Positions 36,135 through 44,504 of a stretch of DNA of 64,000 nt are shown here, in pieces. The first letter of the stretch is position 1. Every line of letters begins with the position of its first letter. Source of the stretch: Pseudomonadota bacterium (GTDB taxonomy: Bacteria; Myxococcota_A; Polyangia; Polyangiales; Polyangiaceae); NCBI GenBank assembly GCA_023431345.1, contig JAEYWK010000199.1:9829-73828 (forward strand), written 5' to 3'. The translations under genes were made by a program, and so were the position numbers. The notes beneath the pieces are model-generated. The model saw nothing but the letters and a program-made list of their open reading frames with translations. It searched no databases and was not told the origin of the DNA.

Positions 36135-36166
36135 ACCCGGAATTGCGATGAGTGACGCGCGAACGC

Positions 36167-36436
36167 TTACTTGCGCAAGCTGAGCGCGCTCACGACTTTG
36201 CGATAGCGCTCGACGTTCGAGCGCTTCAGGTAGTCGAGGAGGCGGCGACGCTGCCCCACGAGCTTCAACAAGCCACGGCGCGAGTGATGGTCCTTCTTGT
36301 GCGTCTTGAAGTGCTCGGTCAGGTACTCGATGCGTTGGCTGAGCAGCGCGATCTGCACTTCAGGCGAACCCGTATCGGTCTCGTGCGTGCGGAACTTGGT
36401 GATCGTGGACGTCTTGGCCTCGGGCGCGAGGGGCAT
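36167..36436 (-). CDS. rpsO: Ribosomal protein uS15
   Basis: 89 aa, the exact family length. Binds 16S rRNA in the platform of the small subunit and nucleates S6/S18 binding. The hallmark stretch FRTHETDTGSPEVQIALLSQ and RIEYLTEHFKTHKKDHHSRRGLL is present, as is the conserved end LLDYLKRSNVERYRKVV. AAGGAAG lies just upstream of the ATG and a strong sigma-70 promoter is 30 bp further. Heads the rpsO-pnp unit. Confidence 0.98.
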   Translation of the reverse strand: MPLAPEAKTSTITKFRTHETDTGSPEVQIALLSQRIEYLTEHFKTHKKDHHSRRGLLKLVGQRRRLLDYLKRSNVERYRKVVSALSLRK

Positions 36437-36469
36437 GTGCTTCCTTTCGAATTCCTTTTAGAGCGCGCG

Positions 36470-36497
36470 AGTATACGCACGGTCGCCGGCCGGTCAA
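36470..36497 (-). promoter_or_regulatory. Sigma-70-type promoter of rpsO-pnp
   Basis: On the minus strand TTGACC (36497-36492), a 16-base spacer and TATACT (36475-36470). Expected transcript start is near 36463, leaving a leader of about 27 bases that contains AAGGAAG before the rpsO ATG. Confidence 0.82.
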
Positions 36498-36530
36498 CCG
36501 CGGCGCGTCGCTACTGTGCGGATCGTCCGT

Positions 36531-37031
36531 TCAGGGCTGGAAGCGGATCGAATACCCTGGATCTTCCGGCAGTTTGCCGTCGACTCGGATGGCCCGGACT
36601 TCGCTCGAGAGCTGCCCGGGCCGAATGTAGCCGATGGCGCCCGGCAGCTTTTCCACGACGCGGCGCAGCGTCGTGAGGCTCTCGACGGTGCGGGGGGGGC
36701 CGCTGCCGCCGCGGATTTTGCGGTCAATCCAAAACCTTCCCACCGCGTCGGGGTCCATCCCGAGCACCACCCGGTCGAAACCGACGCGATCGACGGTCCG
36801 GGGCGGGTGGTTCAGCGCGATCAGGCGGTTGCCGTCCGGGTCCGTGACGCGCTCGCTCTGGAAGACCCGCCGCAGATCCGCCAGCGTGATGTTCGTCACC
36901 CGGCTGGTGGGCGCGACGATGACCACCAGCGCCACCTCGTTCCCCGCCTGCACCGGCCGTGGCGCGAGCGCCAGCAGGCTCCCGAGCAGGGACCCGATGA
37001 GGACGAACAGCGGGAAGACGCGGCGCTGCAT
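36531..37031 (-). CDS. Small periplasmic phosphate-binding-like protein
   Basis: 166 aa. A signal peptide (MQRRVFPLFVLIGSLLGSLLALAPRPVQA) precedes a short PstS/PBP-like domain: EVALVVIVAPTSRVTNITLADLRRVFQSE, DGNRLIALNHPPRT, FWIDRKIRGG and GAIGYIRPGQL. Such half-size PBP-like proteins are common in proteobacteria, often next to porins or sensor kinases. Its ATG overlaps the porin stop by one base, so the two are coupled. It may scavenge phosphate or another anion and hand it on; ligand unproven. Confidence 0.85.
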   Translation of the reverse strand: MQRRVFPLFVLIGSLLGSLLALAPRPVQAGNEVALVVIVAPTSRVTNITLADLRRVFQSERVTDPDGNRLIALNHPPRTVDRVGFDRVVLGMDPDAVGRFWIDRKIRGGSGPPRTVESLTTLRRVVEKLPGAIGYIRPGQLSSEVRAIRVDGKLPEDPGYSIRFQP

Positions 37032-38512
37032 CAGAATGCCCAGGCTACCTGCGCACCGAAGTACGGCAGGTCCTCCGTCCCGAGGCCGGTGCTGCCGACG
37101 CCGACGAAGTCCGCGATGGCCAGCTCTGCCTTGAGCACGACGTTGGCGGTCGGGCGAACGTTCACGCCCGCGCTCCACGCCCAAACTGGCGGAGCCTGAT
37201 CGGAGTTGGCGAAGCTCGCGTACTCGCCCATCACGTACGGCATGATGCTGAGCCACGGCGTGCGGTAGCCGAGCAAGAGGTAGGCGCCGAGGCGCCGGTA
37301 GTCGGCGGTGAACGCGGGCCGTGGATCGAAGCCGCCCGCGCGCGGGCGGTGCTCTTCGTCGTACGCCGCGTCGTTGACCATCACTTCACCCTGGACGTGC
37401 AGGCCCTGCCACAAGAAGCGCACGTCGGCGCCGAGGCTCAGCTCGTCGTAGGCGACGTCGGTCTCGCGGTAGAGCTGCGCGACGGGTTGCTCGGGGTTCG
37501 AGACGTCGACGCGGTAGCGCTTGGTCGAGGCGGTGAAGCGCCCGCGATAAGCGTCCACCCCGATCGTGAGGTTGCCGATGGCGGGCGTCTCGACGTACAG
37601 GCGCCCGCCGACGGCTTTGTTGCCGTCGAGATCACGAAAGGTGTCGAACGGTCCACGACCATTCGAGAGGGTTAACGCGTAACCGAGCGCGGTGGGCCCG
37701 ATGAAGTACTTGCCGTGAGCGACCAACCCCGTCTGATGCTCGGGAAAGTACGCCTCGCTGATGGCGAACGGCTTGTGCACGGTGATGATCGTCGGAGAGC
37801 CGTGATCGTCGTTCCAGTAACCATACGGCGTGAGCCAGTGCCCGCCGCGGATGGCGAGGAAGTCGAACGGCTGGTACTCGAGCCAGGCGCGCTGCACCTC
37901 GATGCCGCCCCAAGAGAACGTGCGCTGCAGCTCTGCGTAGTCGTAGGTCGACGAGTCCGTGATCGGGAAGGAGCCGTCCGGAGCGGGGGTGTCTTCGTCG
38001 CCGGTGGGGCTGTAGGTGAAGCGAACCTCGGCCAAGCTCCGCCAGCTTTCGCCGAGCGTCGACGACATGTAGAGGTTCAGGTGACCCACGTAGAAGCGCG
38101 GGTACGGCCCGATGTAATGCGTCAAGGTCTGGTCTTGCGACGAGAGCGGGTGCAGGTAGCTGAAGTCGGCGAAGCCGTAGAGCTCGACCTTGGGCGACTC
38201 GTCACCGCCTCCCCCGCCCGAGCCTGCGTCCGTGACGAACGAGTCGTCCGCGCCGTCTGCGGGCAATCCCCCGGCTTCCGCCGGCGCTGTGGTCACTTCG
38301 GGCGCTGCGGTCACTTCGGGCGCTGCGGTCACTTCGGGCGCAGTGGCCACCGCAGGTGCTCGTGCCGCTCCGGGCGCGGCCGCCCCTTCAGGCGCGGCGA
38401 CCGCCTCGACCGAGGCAGGCGCGTTCGCCGGCGGCTCCGCGGTCGGCTGCGCGAGCGCAGCCTGCGTTACGAGTGACGCGGCCAGCGGCCAGGCGAGGGC
38501 CGCTCGTTTCAC
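37031..38512 (-). CDS. Outer-membrane porin-like protein
   Basis: 493 aa from the GTG at 38512, whose GTGA overlaps the stop of the preceding gene. Leader VKRAALAWPLAASLVTQAALA, then an 85-residue Ala/Pro-rich linker containing a PEVTAA repeat, then about 380 residues of beta-barrel: VELYGFADFSYLHPL, YYVGHLNLYMSS-like strands, WLTPYGYWNDDHGS, FPEHQTGLVAHGKYF, and a terminal AQVAWAF ending in Phe. It resembles phosphate-selective-porin-like families with a coil-free Pro-rich spacer. With the following binding protein it forms an uptake pair. Substrate unknown. Confidence 0.85.
   Translation of the reverse strand: MKRAALAWPLAASLVTQAALAQPTAEPPANAPASVEAVAAPEGAAAPGAARAPAVATAPEVTAAPEVTAAPEVTTAPAEAGGLPADGADDSFVTDAGSGGGGGDESPKVELYGFADFSYLHPLSSQDQTLTHYIGPYPRFYVGHLNLYMSSTLGESWRSLAEVRFTYSPTGDEDTPAPDGSFPITDSSTYDYAELQRTFSWGGIEVQRAWLEYQPFDFLAIRGGHWLTPYGYWNDDHGSPTIITVHKPFAISEAYFPEHQTGLVAHGKYFIGPTALGYALTLSNGRGPFDTFRDLDGNKAVGGRLYVETPAIGNLTIGVDAYRGRFTASTKRYRVDVSNPEQPVAQLYRETDVAYDELSLGADVRFLWQGLHVQGEVMVNDAAYDEEHRPRAGGFDPRPAFTADYRRLGAYLLLGYRTPWLSIMPYVMGEYASFANSDQAPPVWAWSAGVNVRPTANVVLKAELAIADFVGVGSTGLGTEDLPYFGAQVAWAF
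38292..38345. repeat. 18-bp tandem repeat, three copies, in the porin linker
   Basis: Three 18-bp units begin at 38292, 38310 and 38328; the third differs at its last bases. They encode the hexapeptide repeat VTAAPE in the linker between signal peptide and barrel. Confidence 0.9.
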
Positions 38513-39165
38513 GGGAGCACCGTGCCCATCTCCGCGCACGCAGCCGCCGGCACACAAATCGGCTGGAAGACGACGTAATCGCAGCAAACCTCGCCCTCGA
38601 AGCAGACGTCGGTCTTACCCGCTTCGCACGGCACGAGGCACTGCTTGGTCTGCAACGTCTCGCAGTAAGTGGCCTCGCCCTCCGTACAATCATCGTCCGA
38701 TTGGCATTTCTCGCCGTAGCCGACCGGGGGTCGCCGGCAGTAACCCTCGTTGCCTTCCACGTGGCAGCGGTAGCCGCCGTCACAATCCGCGTCGGTCGTG
38801 CAGCTCGCGGTGCAGTAGCCAGAGCTGCCGTCCGCGACGTGACACAGCGGGTAGGGCTCATCACATTCGGCGCCTCCTGCGTCGCATTCGGCGCCGAGCG
38901 CGGCCGGTATTGGCTCGCAAGCAGCGGCGTCGCTCGCCCGCGCGTAGCCCGCCACGCAGACGCACGCACCGCGGGCTTCTTCTTCGTTCTCGCCGCACGG
39001 CACGCAGCCCGATTCGCTCGGGACTAGGCCCTCGTCGCAAACGCAGCGATCGTTGTCGATCAAGACTTGGCGAGGGCCACAGCGCTCGTTGCCGTCGTAG
39101 ACGCACCCTACCGGCAGGAGGCTCCAGAGCGCACTGAACCAAAAGAATCCCGTAAGACGCAGCAC
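38509..39165 (-). CDS. Cys-rich secreted lipoprotein
   Basis: 218 aa from the GTG at 39165, which starts VLRLTGFFWFSALWSLLPVGC with lipobox LPVGC; the much longer open frame upstream is antisense to the DUF2760 gene and rejected. The mature chain has over 25 Cys in EGF-like or Dickkopf-like spacing (CVCDEGLVPSESGCVPCG, CTTDADCDGGYRC, CQSDDDCTEGEATYC). Such proteins are frequent on myxobacterial surfaces and are of unknown role. Its stop overlaps the porin start by 4 bp, making a three-gene coupled unit with porin and binding protein. Confidence 0.82.
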   Translation of the reverse strand: MLRLTGFFWFSALWSLLPVGCVYDGNERCGPRQVLIDNDRCVCDEGLVPSESGCVPCGENEEEARGACVCVAGYARASDAAACEPIPAALGAECDAGGAECDEPYPLCHVADGSSGYCTASCTTDADCDGGYRCHVEGNEGYCRRPPVGYGEKCQSDDDCTEGEATYCETLQTKQCLVPCEAGKTDVCFEGEVCCDYVVFQPICVPAAACAEMGTVLP

Positions 39166-39349
39166 CGCAATTTCATGATACGGAAAGGCCCTTCGCTTCT
39201 TAAGCGACGGGCCGGAAGTGCGAAAAAAACCGCTGGCTCCACGTCCGCGCCGCTCCTTCACCGCGACGCCGGCCGACCCTGCCGGCCACCAAACCGGTCG
39301 CGAGCGCGGGGCATTGTCGGCGACGCTTCCGATCGTATGCTGCGCCGCG

Positions 39350-39913
39350 ATGACGGTCCCCAGCCTGTCGCTGCCGAGTCGCCTTTGGCTATCTTGGGCG
39401 GCCGCTTTCAAGATCTTGTTCGATGGCGCGTTCGCCGCCCGCGTGGCCGCGCTGAGCGCGGAGCCAGCGCCCCCGAGCACGCCGCCTCTCCCGGCCCCGA
39501 AGGCGCCAGCGCCAGCGCCGGCGAGCGCTGAAGCGCCAGCGAGCCACGAAGCGCTGCAGCTCTTGTCATTGCTCCAGCGTGAAGGTCGCTTCGTCGATTT
39601 CGTCGAGCAAGACATCACGGCGTTCAGCGACGCAGACGTCGGCGCTGCCGCTCGGGTGGTGCACGAAGGGTGCCGCCGCGCCCTGCACGCCCATGGCCGG
39701 ATCGTCAGCGTGCGCCAAGAGCGCGAAGGCGCGCCGCTCACGCTGGAGCACGCGGCGCCGGACGTGAAGCTAGTCGGCAACGTCGCGGGCAGCGCACCCT
39801 TCCGCGGCGTGCTGCGGCACCGCGGCTGGCGCGTCGAGCAGCTCGCGCTGCCCACGCGGATCGGCGCCCACGACCCGAAGCTGATCGCGCCCGCGGAGCT
39901 CGAGCTTTCATGA
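39350..39913 (+). CDS. DUF2760 protein, partner of the downstream Hsp70 pair
   Basis: 187 aa from the ATG at 39350; a longer reading from 39218 adds an unlikely basic leader. The N-terminus has a hydrophobic stretch (SRLWLSWAAAFKILFDGAFAARV), then an Ala/Pro-rich linker, then the conserved DUF2760 core: ALQLLSLLQREGRFVDFVEQDI, VGAAARVVHEGCRRAL and FRGVLRHRGWRVEQLALP. This family is known mainly as a neighbour of Hsp70-like genes. Its TGA overlaps the ATG of the first Hsp70 (ATGA). Function unknown; co-chaperone or membrane adaptor is inference. Confidence 0.88.
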   Translation: MTVPSLSLPSRLWLSWAAAFKILFDGAFAARVAALSAEPAPPSTPPLPAPKAPAPAPASAEAPASHEALQLLSLLQREGRFVDFVEQDITAFSDADVGAAARVVHEGCRRALHAHGRIVSVRQEREGAPLTLEHAAPDVKLVGNVAGSAPFRGVLRHRGWRVEQLALPTRIGAHDPKLIAPAELELS

Positions 39914-41715
39914 GCGACAAGCTGACCATCGGCATCGATCTAGGCACCACCCACTGCGCGCTCGCGGTCGCGCCGCTCGACGCCGAAGCGGCGCGAGTCA
40001 GCGTCGTGGACATCGAGCAGCTGGTCGCGCCGGGAGCGCTCGCCGCGCGTCCGCTGCTGCCGAGCTTCCTGTATTTCGCCCACGAGAGCGAGCCCGCGCT
40101 GAGCTTGCCATGGGACGCCGAGCGCCGCTTCGCGGCCGGTGAGCTGGCACGCGCCCGCGGCGCCGAAGCTCCGGAGCGCGTCATCTCGAGCGCGAAGAGC
40201 TGGCTGTCGTACGGCGCGATCGATCGCCGCGCCGGCATCCTCCCCCTGCACGCGCCGGCTGACGTCGAGAAGATCTCGCCCGTCGAAGCCTCGTTTCGTC
40301 TGCTGGATCACCTGAACGAGGCCTTTCGCGCCGCGCGGCCCGAGCACGGCGACCTGGCGGAGCACGACGTCGTGCTCACGGTGCCCGCTTCGTTCGACGC
40401 AGGCGCGCGGGATCTGACCGTCGAAGCGGCGCTGTGCGCTGGCTTCGACCAGGTCACGCTGCTCGAGGAGCCGCAGGCTGCGCTGTATGCGTGGATCGAG
40501 CAAAACGGAGACGCTTGGCGCTCCCACCTGCGCGCGGGCGATCGCGTGCTCGTGGTCGATATCGGCGGCGGAACCACCGATTTTTCGCTGATCGACGCGC
40601 TCGAGCGCGATGGCTCGCTCGAGCTGTCACGCGTCGCCGTGGGCGATCACATCTTGCTCGGCGGCGACAACATGGATCTGGCGCTCGCGCACGTGGTGAG
40701 CCAGGAGCTGGTCGCCGCAGGCAAGGAGCTCGATCGTTTCCAGATCACGGCGCTGACTCACGCCTGCCGCGCCGGCAAAGAGCGGCTCTTGTCGGACGCG
40801 ACGCTGGAGCAGGTCGCGGTGGTGCTGCCGAGCCGCGGCTCGCAGCTGCTCGGCGGGTCGATCCGCGGTGAGCTGCGGCGCCAGCAGGTAGAGCAATACC
40901 TGCTCGACGGCTTCTTTCCGAGCGGTGCGCTGAGCGATCTGCCCCGCGCTCGGCCTCGCTCGGGCCTGGTCCAGGCGGGCCTGCCTTACGCGAGCGATCC
41001 CGCCATCACCAAGCACCTGGCCGCGTTCCTCTCGAGCCACGCCTTCGCGGACGTGGCCAGCGCGCGCCCGCCGACGACCATCTTGTTCAACGGCGGCGTG
41101 CTCAAGGCCCCTGCCCTGCGTGCTCGCCTGCTCGAGACGCTCAACCGCTGGCTCGCCGAGCGCGGCGCCGCGCCGGTGCGCGTGCTGCCGGGCGAAGACT
41201 TGGATTTGGCGGTCGCGCGCGGAGCTGCCTACTACGGCCTCGTCCGGCACGGCCGCGGGCTACGCATTCGGGGTGGGACAGCGCGGGCCTACTACGTCGG
41301 AATCGAGAGCCCCATGCCCGCCCTACCCGGGATGGAGCCTCCGGTGCTAGCGCTGTGCGTGGCGCCCTTCGGCATGGAAGAAGGCGCCCAAGCGGAGCTG
41401 CCGCCGCAAGAGCTGTTCGTCGTCGTGGGTGAGCCCGTCACGTTCCGCTTTTTCGGCTCGAGCACCCGCCGCGCCGACGGCGTCGGAGCGGTGCTGGAGC
41501 GGTGGCGTCCGGGCGAGCTGGAAGAGCTGCCCCTCATCGAGCTCACGCTGCCGCCCGCCGGTCGCGCGGCGGGCGAGGTCGTCGCAGTGCGGCTCCAGGC
41601 GTCGATCACCGCCATCGGCACGCTGAAGCTCGAAGCTATCCCGCAGGCTCCGCTCGCCCCCGACGAGCGGTGGCAGATCGAGCTGAGCGTTCGGCACGGC
41701 GCCACCGGAGCCTGA
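39910..41715 (+). CDS. Divergent Hsp70-family protein
   Basis: 601 aa. Actin-like ATPase motifs are intact: phosphate 1 IGIDLGTTHCALAV, phosphate 2 VVDIGGGTTDFSL, and adenosine site LFNGGVLKAPALRARLL. After about residue 440 comes a beta-rich segment that could be the substrate domain (ELFVVVGEPVTFRFF), but there is no helical lid and no DnaK-type C-terminus. Insertions between phosphate 1 and 2 (SSAKSWLSYGAIDRRAGILP) are shared with its neighbour. No DnaJ or GrpE is nearby. It lies between DUF2760 and a second Hsp70 and likely forms a complex with them; client unknown. Confidence 0.92.
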   Translation: MSDKLTIGIDLGTTHCALAVAPLDAEAARVSVVDIEQLVAPGALAARPLLPSFLYFAHESEPALSLPWDAERRFAAGELARARGAEAPERVISSAKSWLSYGAIDRRAGILPLHAPADVEKISPVEASFRLLDHLNEAFRAARPEHGDLAEHDVVLTVPASFDAGARDLTVEAALCAGFDQVTLLEEPQAALYAWIEQNGDAWRSHLRAGDRVLVVDIGGGTTDFSLIDALERDGSLELSRVAVGDHILLGGDNMDLALAHVVSQELVAAGKELDRFQITALTHACRAGKERLLSDATLEQVAVVLPSRGSQLLGGSIRGELRRQQVEQYLLDGFFPSGALSDLPRARPRSGLVQAGLPYASDPAITKHLAAFLSSHAFADVASARPPTTILFNGGVLKAPALRARLLETLNRWLAERGAAPVRVLPGEDLDLAVARGAAYYGLVRHGRGLRIRGGTARAYYVGIESPMPALPGMEPPVLALCVAPFGMEEGAQAELPPQELFVVVGEPVTFRFFGSSTRRADGVGAVLERWRPGELEELPLIELTLPPAGRAAGEVVAVRLQASITAIGTLKLEAIPQAPLAPDERWQIELSVRHGATGA

Positions 41716-41719
41716 AGCC

Positions 41720-44497
41720 GTGGCGGACTATCACGTCGGCATCGACCTCGGTACGACCCACACCGTCGTCGCTTTCGCGAGCGCGAGCAGCGGCAGCGGG
41801 GGCGCCATCGAAGTTTTGCCCTTGCCTCAGCTGGTGAGCGCGCACGAGACCTCGGCCCTGCCGCTCCTGCCGTCGTTCCTGTACGCGCCGGCGGCCAGCG
41901 AACGCTGCGCCGATCCGTGGCAAGAGCGGCCTTGGATCGTCGGAGACTACGCGCGCCGGCGGGGACAAGAGGTGAGCGAGCGGCTCGTGGCGTCCGCCAA
42001 GAGCTGGCTCAGCCACGCCGGGGTAGCGCGCCGTGATGCGATCTTGCCTTGGGGCGCGACGGGCTCCGACCTGCCCAAGCTCTCGCCGGTCGAGGCCAGC
42101 CAGCGCCTGCTGGCTCACGTGAAGCGGGGGTGGGACGACGCTTTCACGAGCTCGCCGTTGTCGGCACAGCAGGTCGTGCTGACCGTACCCGCCTCGTTCG
42201 ACGAGGTGGCGCGCGAGCTCACCGTCGAAGCAGCAGAGGCCGCTGGCCTGACGATTCGGCTGCTCGAGGAGCCGCAAGCTGCATTTTACGATCTCATCGC
42301 GAGCGACCGAAGCGCGGTCGAAGCGCTGCTTGGCCCGGAGCGCGCCCGCGCGCTCGTGCTGGTGTGTGACGTCGGCGGCGGCACCACGGATTTGACCTTG
42401 ATCGAGGCACGCCGCTCGAGCGCGGGTGAGCTCGAGCTGTCGCGCGTGGCCGTCGGTCGGCACCTGCTGCTCGGCGGCGACAACATCGATCTGGCGCTGG
42501 CGCAGATCTGCGAAAAGCGCATGCTCGCTGGCGAGCGCCTCGACGCGCTGCGCTTCAGCCGGCTACTTTTGGCTTGTCGAGCGGCCAAAGAGGCATTGCT
42601 GGGCGACGACCCGCCTGCGTCGGTGCCCATCCGCCTGGCAGGGCTCGGCTCGGCGCTGGTTGGCAGCACGCTCGCCTGCGAGCTTTCCCGAGGCGAGGTC
42701 GAGGAGCTGCTCTTCTCGGGCTTTTTGCCGCTGGCACGCCCCGACGAAGCGCGGCCCAAGCCGCGCGGCGGGCTGCTGGCTTTCGGCCTGCCTTACGAGC
42801 GCGACGCCGCCATTTCTCGACACGTCGTCGAGTTCTTGAGCCGTCACGCGACGGACGGCGTCGACGCCCTGCTCTTGAACGGCGGGCTCTTTCACGCCCG
42901 CGACGCCGCGCTACGCCTGCTCGAGGTGGTCAGCGGCTTCGGCGCGCGCCCGGTCTCGCTGCTGCCCTTTTCCGCGCCCGATCTCGCGGTCGCGCGCGGG
43001 GCTGTCGCGTTCGGGCGAGCGCTCGCAGGTCGCGGCTTGCGCATCGGCAGCGGAGCTCCGCGCGGCTTTTACGTTTCGGTCGATGAGCGCGCGGCCCGAC
43101 GCGCGCTGTGCGTCGTCCCCAAGGGCGCTCTCGAGGGCGAGCGCTACAGCGTCAAGACGGGAGGCCTCTGGCTGCGAGTCGGTCAGCCCGTCCGGCTAGA
43201 GCTCTACACCTCGGACACGGCGACCCACCTCCCAGGCGATCTCGTGTCCCTCGACGAAGATTTCGCTGCGCTACCCCCCGTGACGACGCTGTTCGAGCGC
43301 TCGCGCGAGACGGACGGCGCCGAGCTCGAGGTAGCCCTCGAAGGCGAGCTCAGCGCGGTCGGCACGATGGATCTGTCTTGCGTGGAGCTGGCGCCGGCCC
43401 CCGCGGCCAGCGCCCGGCGTTTTCGCCTGGCCTTCGAGCTGCGAGACACCGCAGCGGGGCGCGACAGCGCGAGCCCTGCGCCCGCTTCGCCGCCGCCCGC
43501 CTCGCGCGAGTCCGTAGCGCGCCCAGTCGAGCCGGCGCCGCGCCTGGCCGAGGCGCTCGAGGCCATCCGGCGAGTCTTCGGCGAAGGCCGCCTGGACGTG
43601 CACCCCCGCGAGAGCAAAGACTTGCCGCGCGAGCTCGAGCGATTGCTCGGAGAGCGCCGCACGTGGACCCTCGAGACCAACCGCGCGCTCTTCGACGCGC
43701 TGGCGGAAGGCCGCGCCGCGCGGCGGCGCTCCGAAGATCACGAGCGCGTGTTCTGGATGCTGGCCGGCTACTGCTTGCGTCCTGGCTTCGGTGCGCCGCT
43801 CGACGAGCAGCGCATCGCGCAGCTCGTGCCGCTGTTCGAGGCGGGCATCGCCGGGAGCGCCAAACAGCGTAGCTGGCAGCAGTTCTGGATCGCCTGGCGC
43901 CGCGTCGTCGCCGGCTTGCGTGGAGAGACGCAGGAGCGGCTGCTCGGGCTGCTCGAGCCGTTTTGGGCGCCGGAAGAGCTCAAGCTCAAGCGTAGCAAGA
44001 GCCTGAAACCGGCCGAAGCGTCGTACGATCTGCTGGAGCTGTGCGCGTCGTTCGAGCGGGTGCCCGCCGAGCGCCGCGCCCAATTCGGAAATTGGCTCAT
44101 CGAGCGCACCTTTCGCGATCACGATCCGCGCCTTTGGAGCGCGCTCGGTCGCATCGGGGCGCGCGTGCCCGGCTACGCGAGCGTCCACCACGTGGTGTCG
44201 CCCCTGTTCGCGGAGAGCTGGCTCACTCACCTGTTGAGCGAGCGCTGGGAGGAAGTGCCCACCGCCGCGCTCACAGCCGCGCAGCTAGCGCGCGTGACCG
44301 ACGATAGAGCCCGGGACATCTCGCCCAGCAAGCGAGCCGAGGTGCTCCGCCGGCTCGAGGCGATCGGCGCGAGCCCGGAGCTGCTCACGCAAGTGCGTGA
44401 GCTGACGGAGGTCGTCGAGGCGGAGCGGGCGGCCTGGTTCGGTGAGGAGCTTCCTGCCGGGTTGAGGCTCCGCTTGCGAGCCGACGAGGACGGCTGA
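41720..44497 (+). CDS. Large divergent Hsp70-family protein with DUF3731-type C-terminal extension
   Basis: 925 aa from a GTG start four bases after the first Hsp70. ATPase motifs IGIDLGTTHTVVAF, VCDVGGGTTDLTLI and LLNGGLFHARDAALRLL are intact, and it shares SAKSWLSHAGVARRDAILPWG with its neighbour, so the two arose by duplication. A beta-rich part (about 440-585) and a Pro/Ala linker precede a 310-residue helical extension (HPRESKDLPRELERLLGERRTW, QRSWQQFWIAWRRVVAGL). That extension resembles DUF3731. Large bacterial Hsp70s of this kind have no assigned clients. It converges on the following gene with seven bases between. Confidence 0.92.
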   Translation: MADYHVGIDLGTTHTVVAFASASSGSGGAIEVLPLPQLVSAHETSALPLLPSFLYAPAASERCADPWQERPWIVGDYARRRGQEVSERLVASAKSWLSHAGVARRDAILPWGATGSDLPKLSPVEASQRLLAHVKRGWDDAFTSSPLSAQQVVLTVPASFDEVARELTVEAAEAAGLTIRLLEEPQAAFYDLIASDRSAVEALLGPERARALVLVCDVGGGTTDLTLIEARRSSAGELELSRVAVGRHLLLGGDNIDLALAQICEKRMLAGERLDALRFSRLLLACRAAKEALLGDDPPASVPIRLAGLGSALVGSTLACELSRGEVEELLFSGFLPLARPDEARPKPRGGLLAFGLPYERDAAISRHVVEFLSRHATDGVDALLLNGGLFHARDAALRLLEVVSGFGARPVSLLPFSAPDLAVARGAVAFGRALAGRGLRIGSGAPRGFYVSVDERAARRALCVVPKGALEGERYSVKTGGLWLRVGQPVRLELYTSDTATHLPGDLVSLDEDFAALPPVTTLFERSRETDGAELEVALEGELSAVGTMDLSCVELAPAPAASARRFRLAFELRDTAAGRDSASPAPASPPPASRESVARPVEPAPRLAEALEAIRRVFGEGRLDVHPRESKDLPRELERLLGERRTWTLETNRALFDALAEGRAARRRSEDHERVFWMLAGYCLRPGFGAPLDEQRIAQLVPLFEAGIAGSAKQRSWQQFWIAWRRVVAGLRGETQERLLGLLEPFWAPEELKLKRSKSLKPAEASYDLLELCASFERVPAERRAQFGNWLIERTFRDHDPRLWSALGRIGARVPGYASVHHVVSPLFAESWLTHLLSERWEEVPTAALTAAQLARVTDDRARDISPSKRAEVLRRLEAIGASPELLTQVRELTEVVEAERAAWFGEELPAGLRLRLRADEDG

Positions 44498-44504
44498 GCG
44501 CGGC

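Noticed and set aside
39166..39855. Upstream extension of the Cys-rich lipoprotein frame
   Set aside because: The extension is antisense to the DUF2760 gene and Ser/Arg-rich; the GTG at 39165 begins a proper lipoprotein signal.
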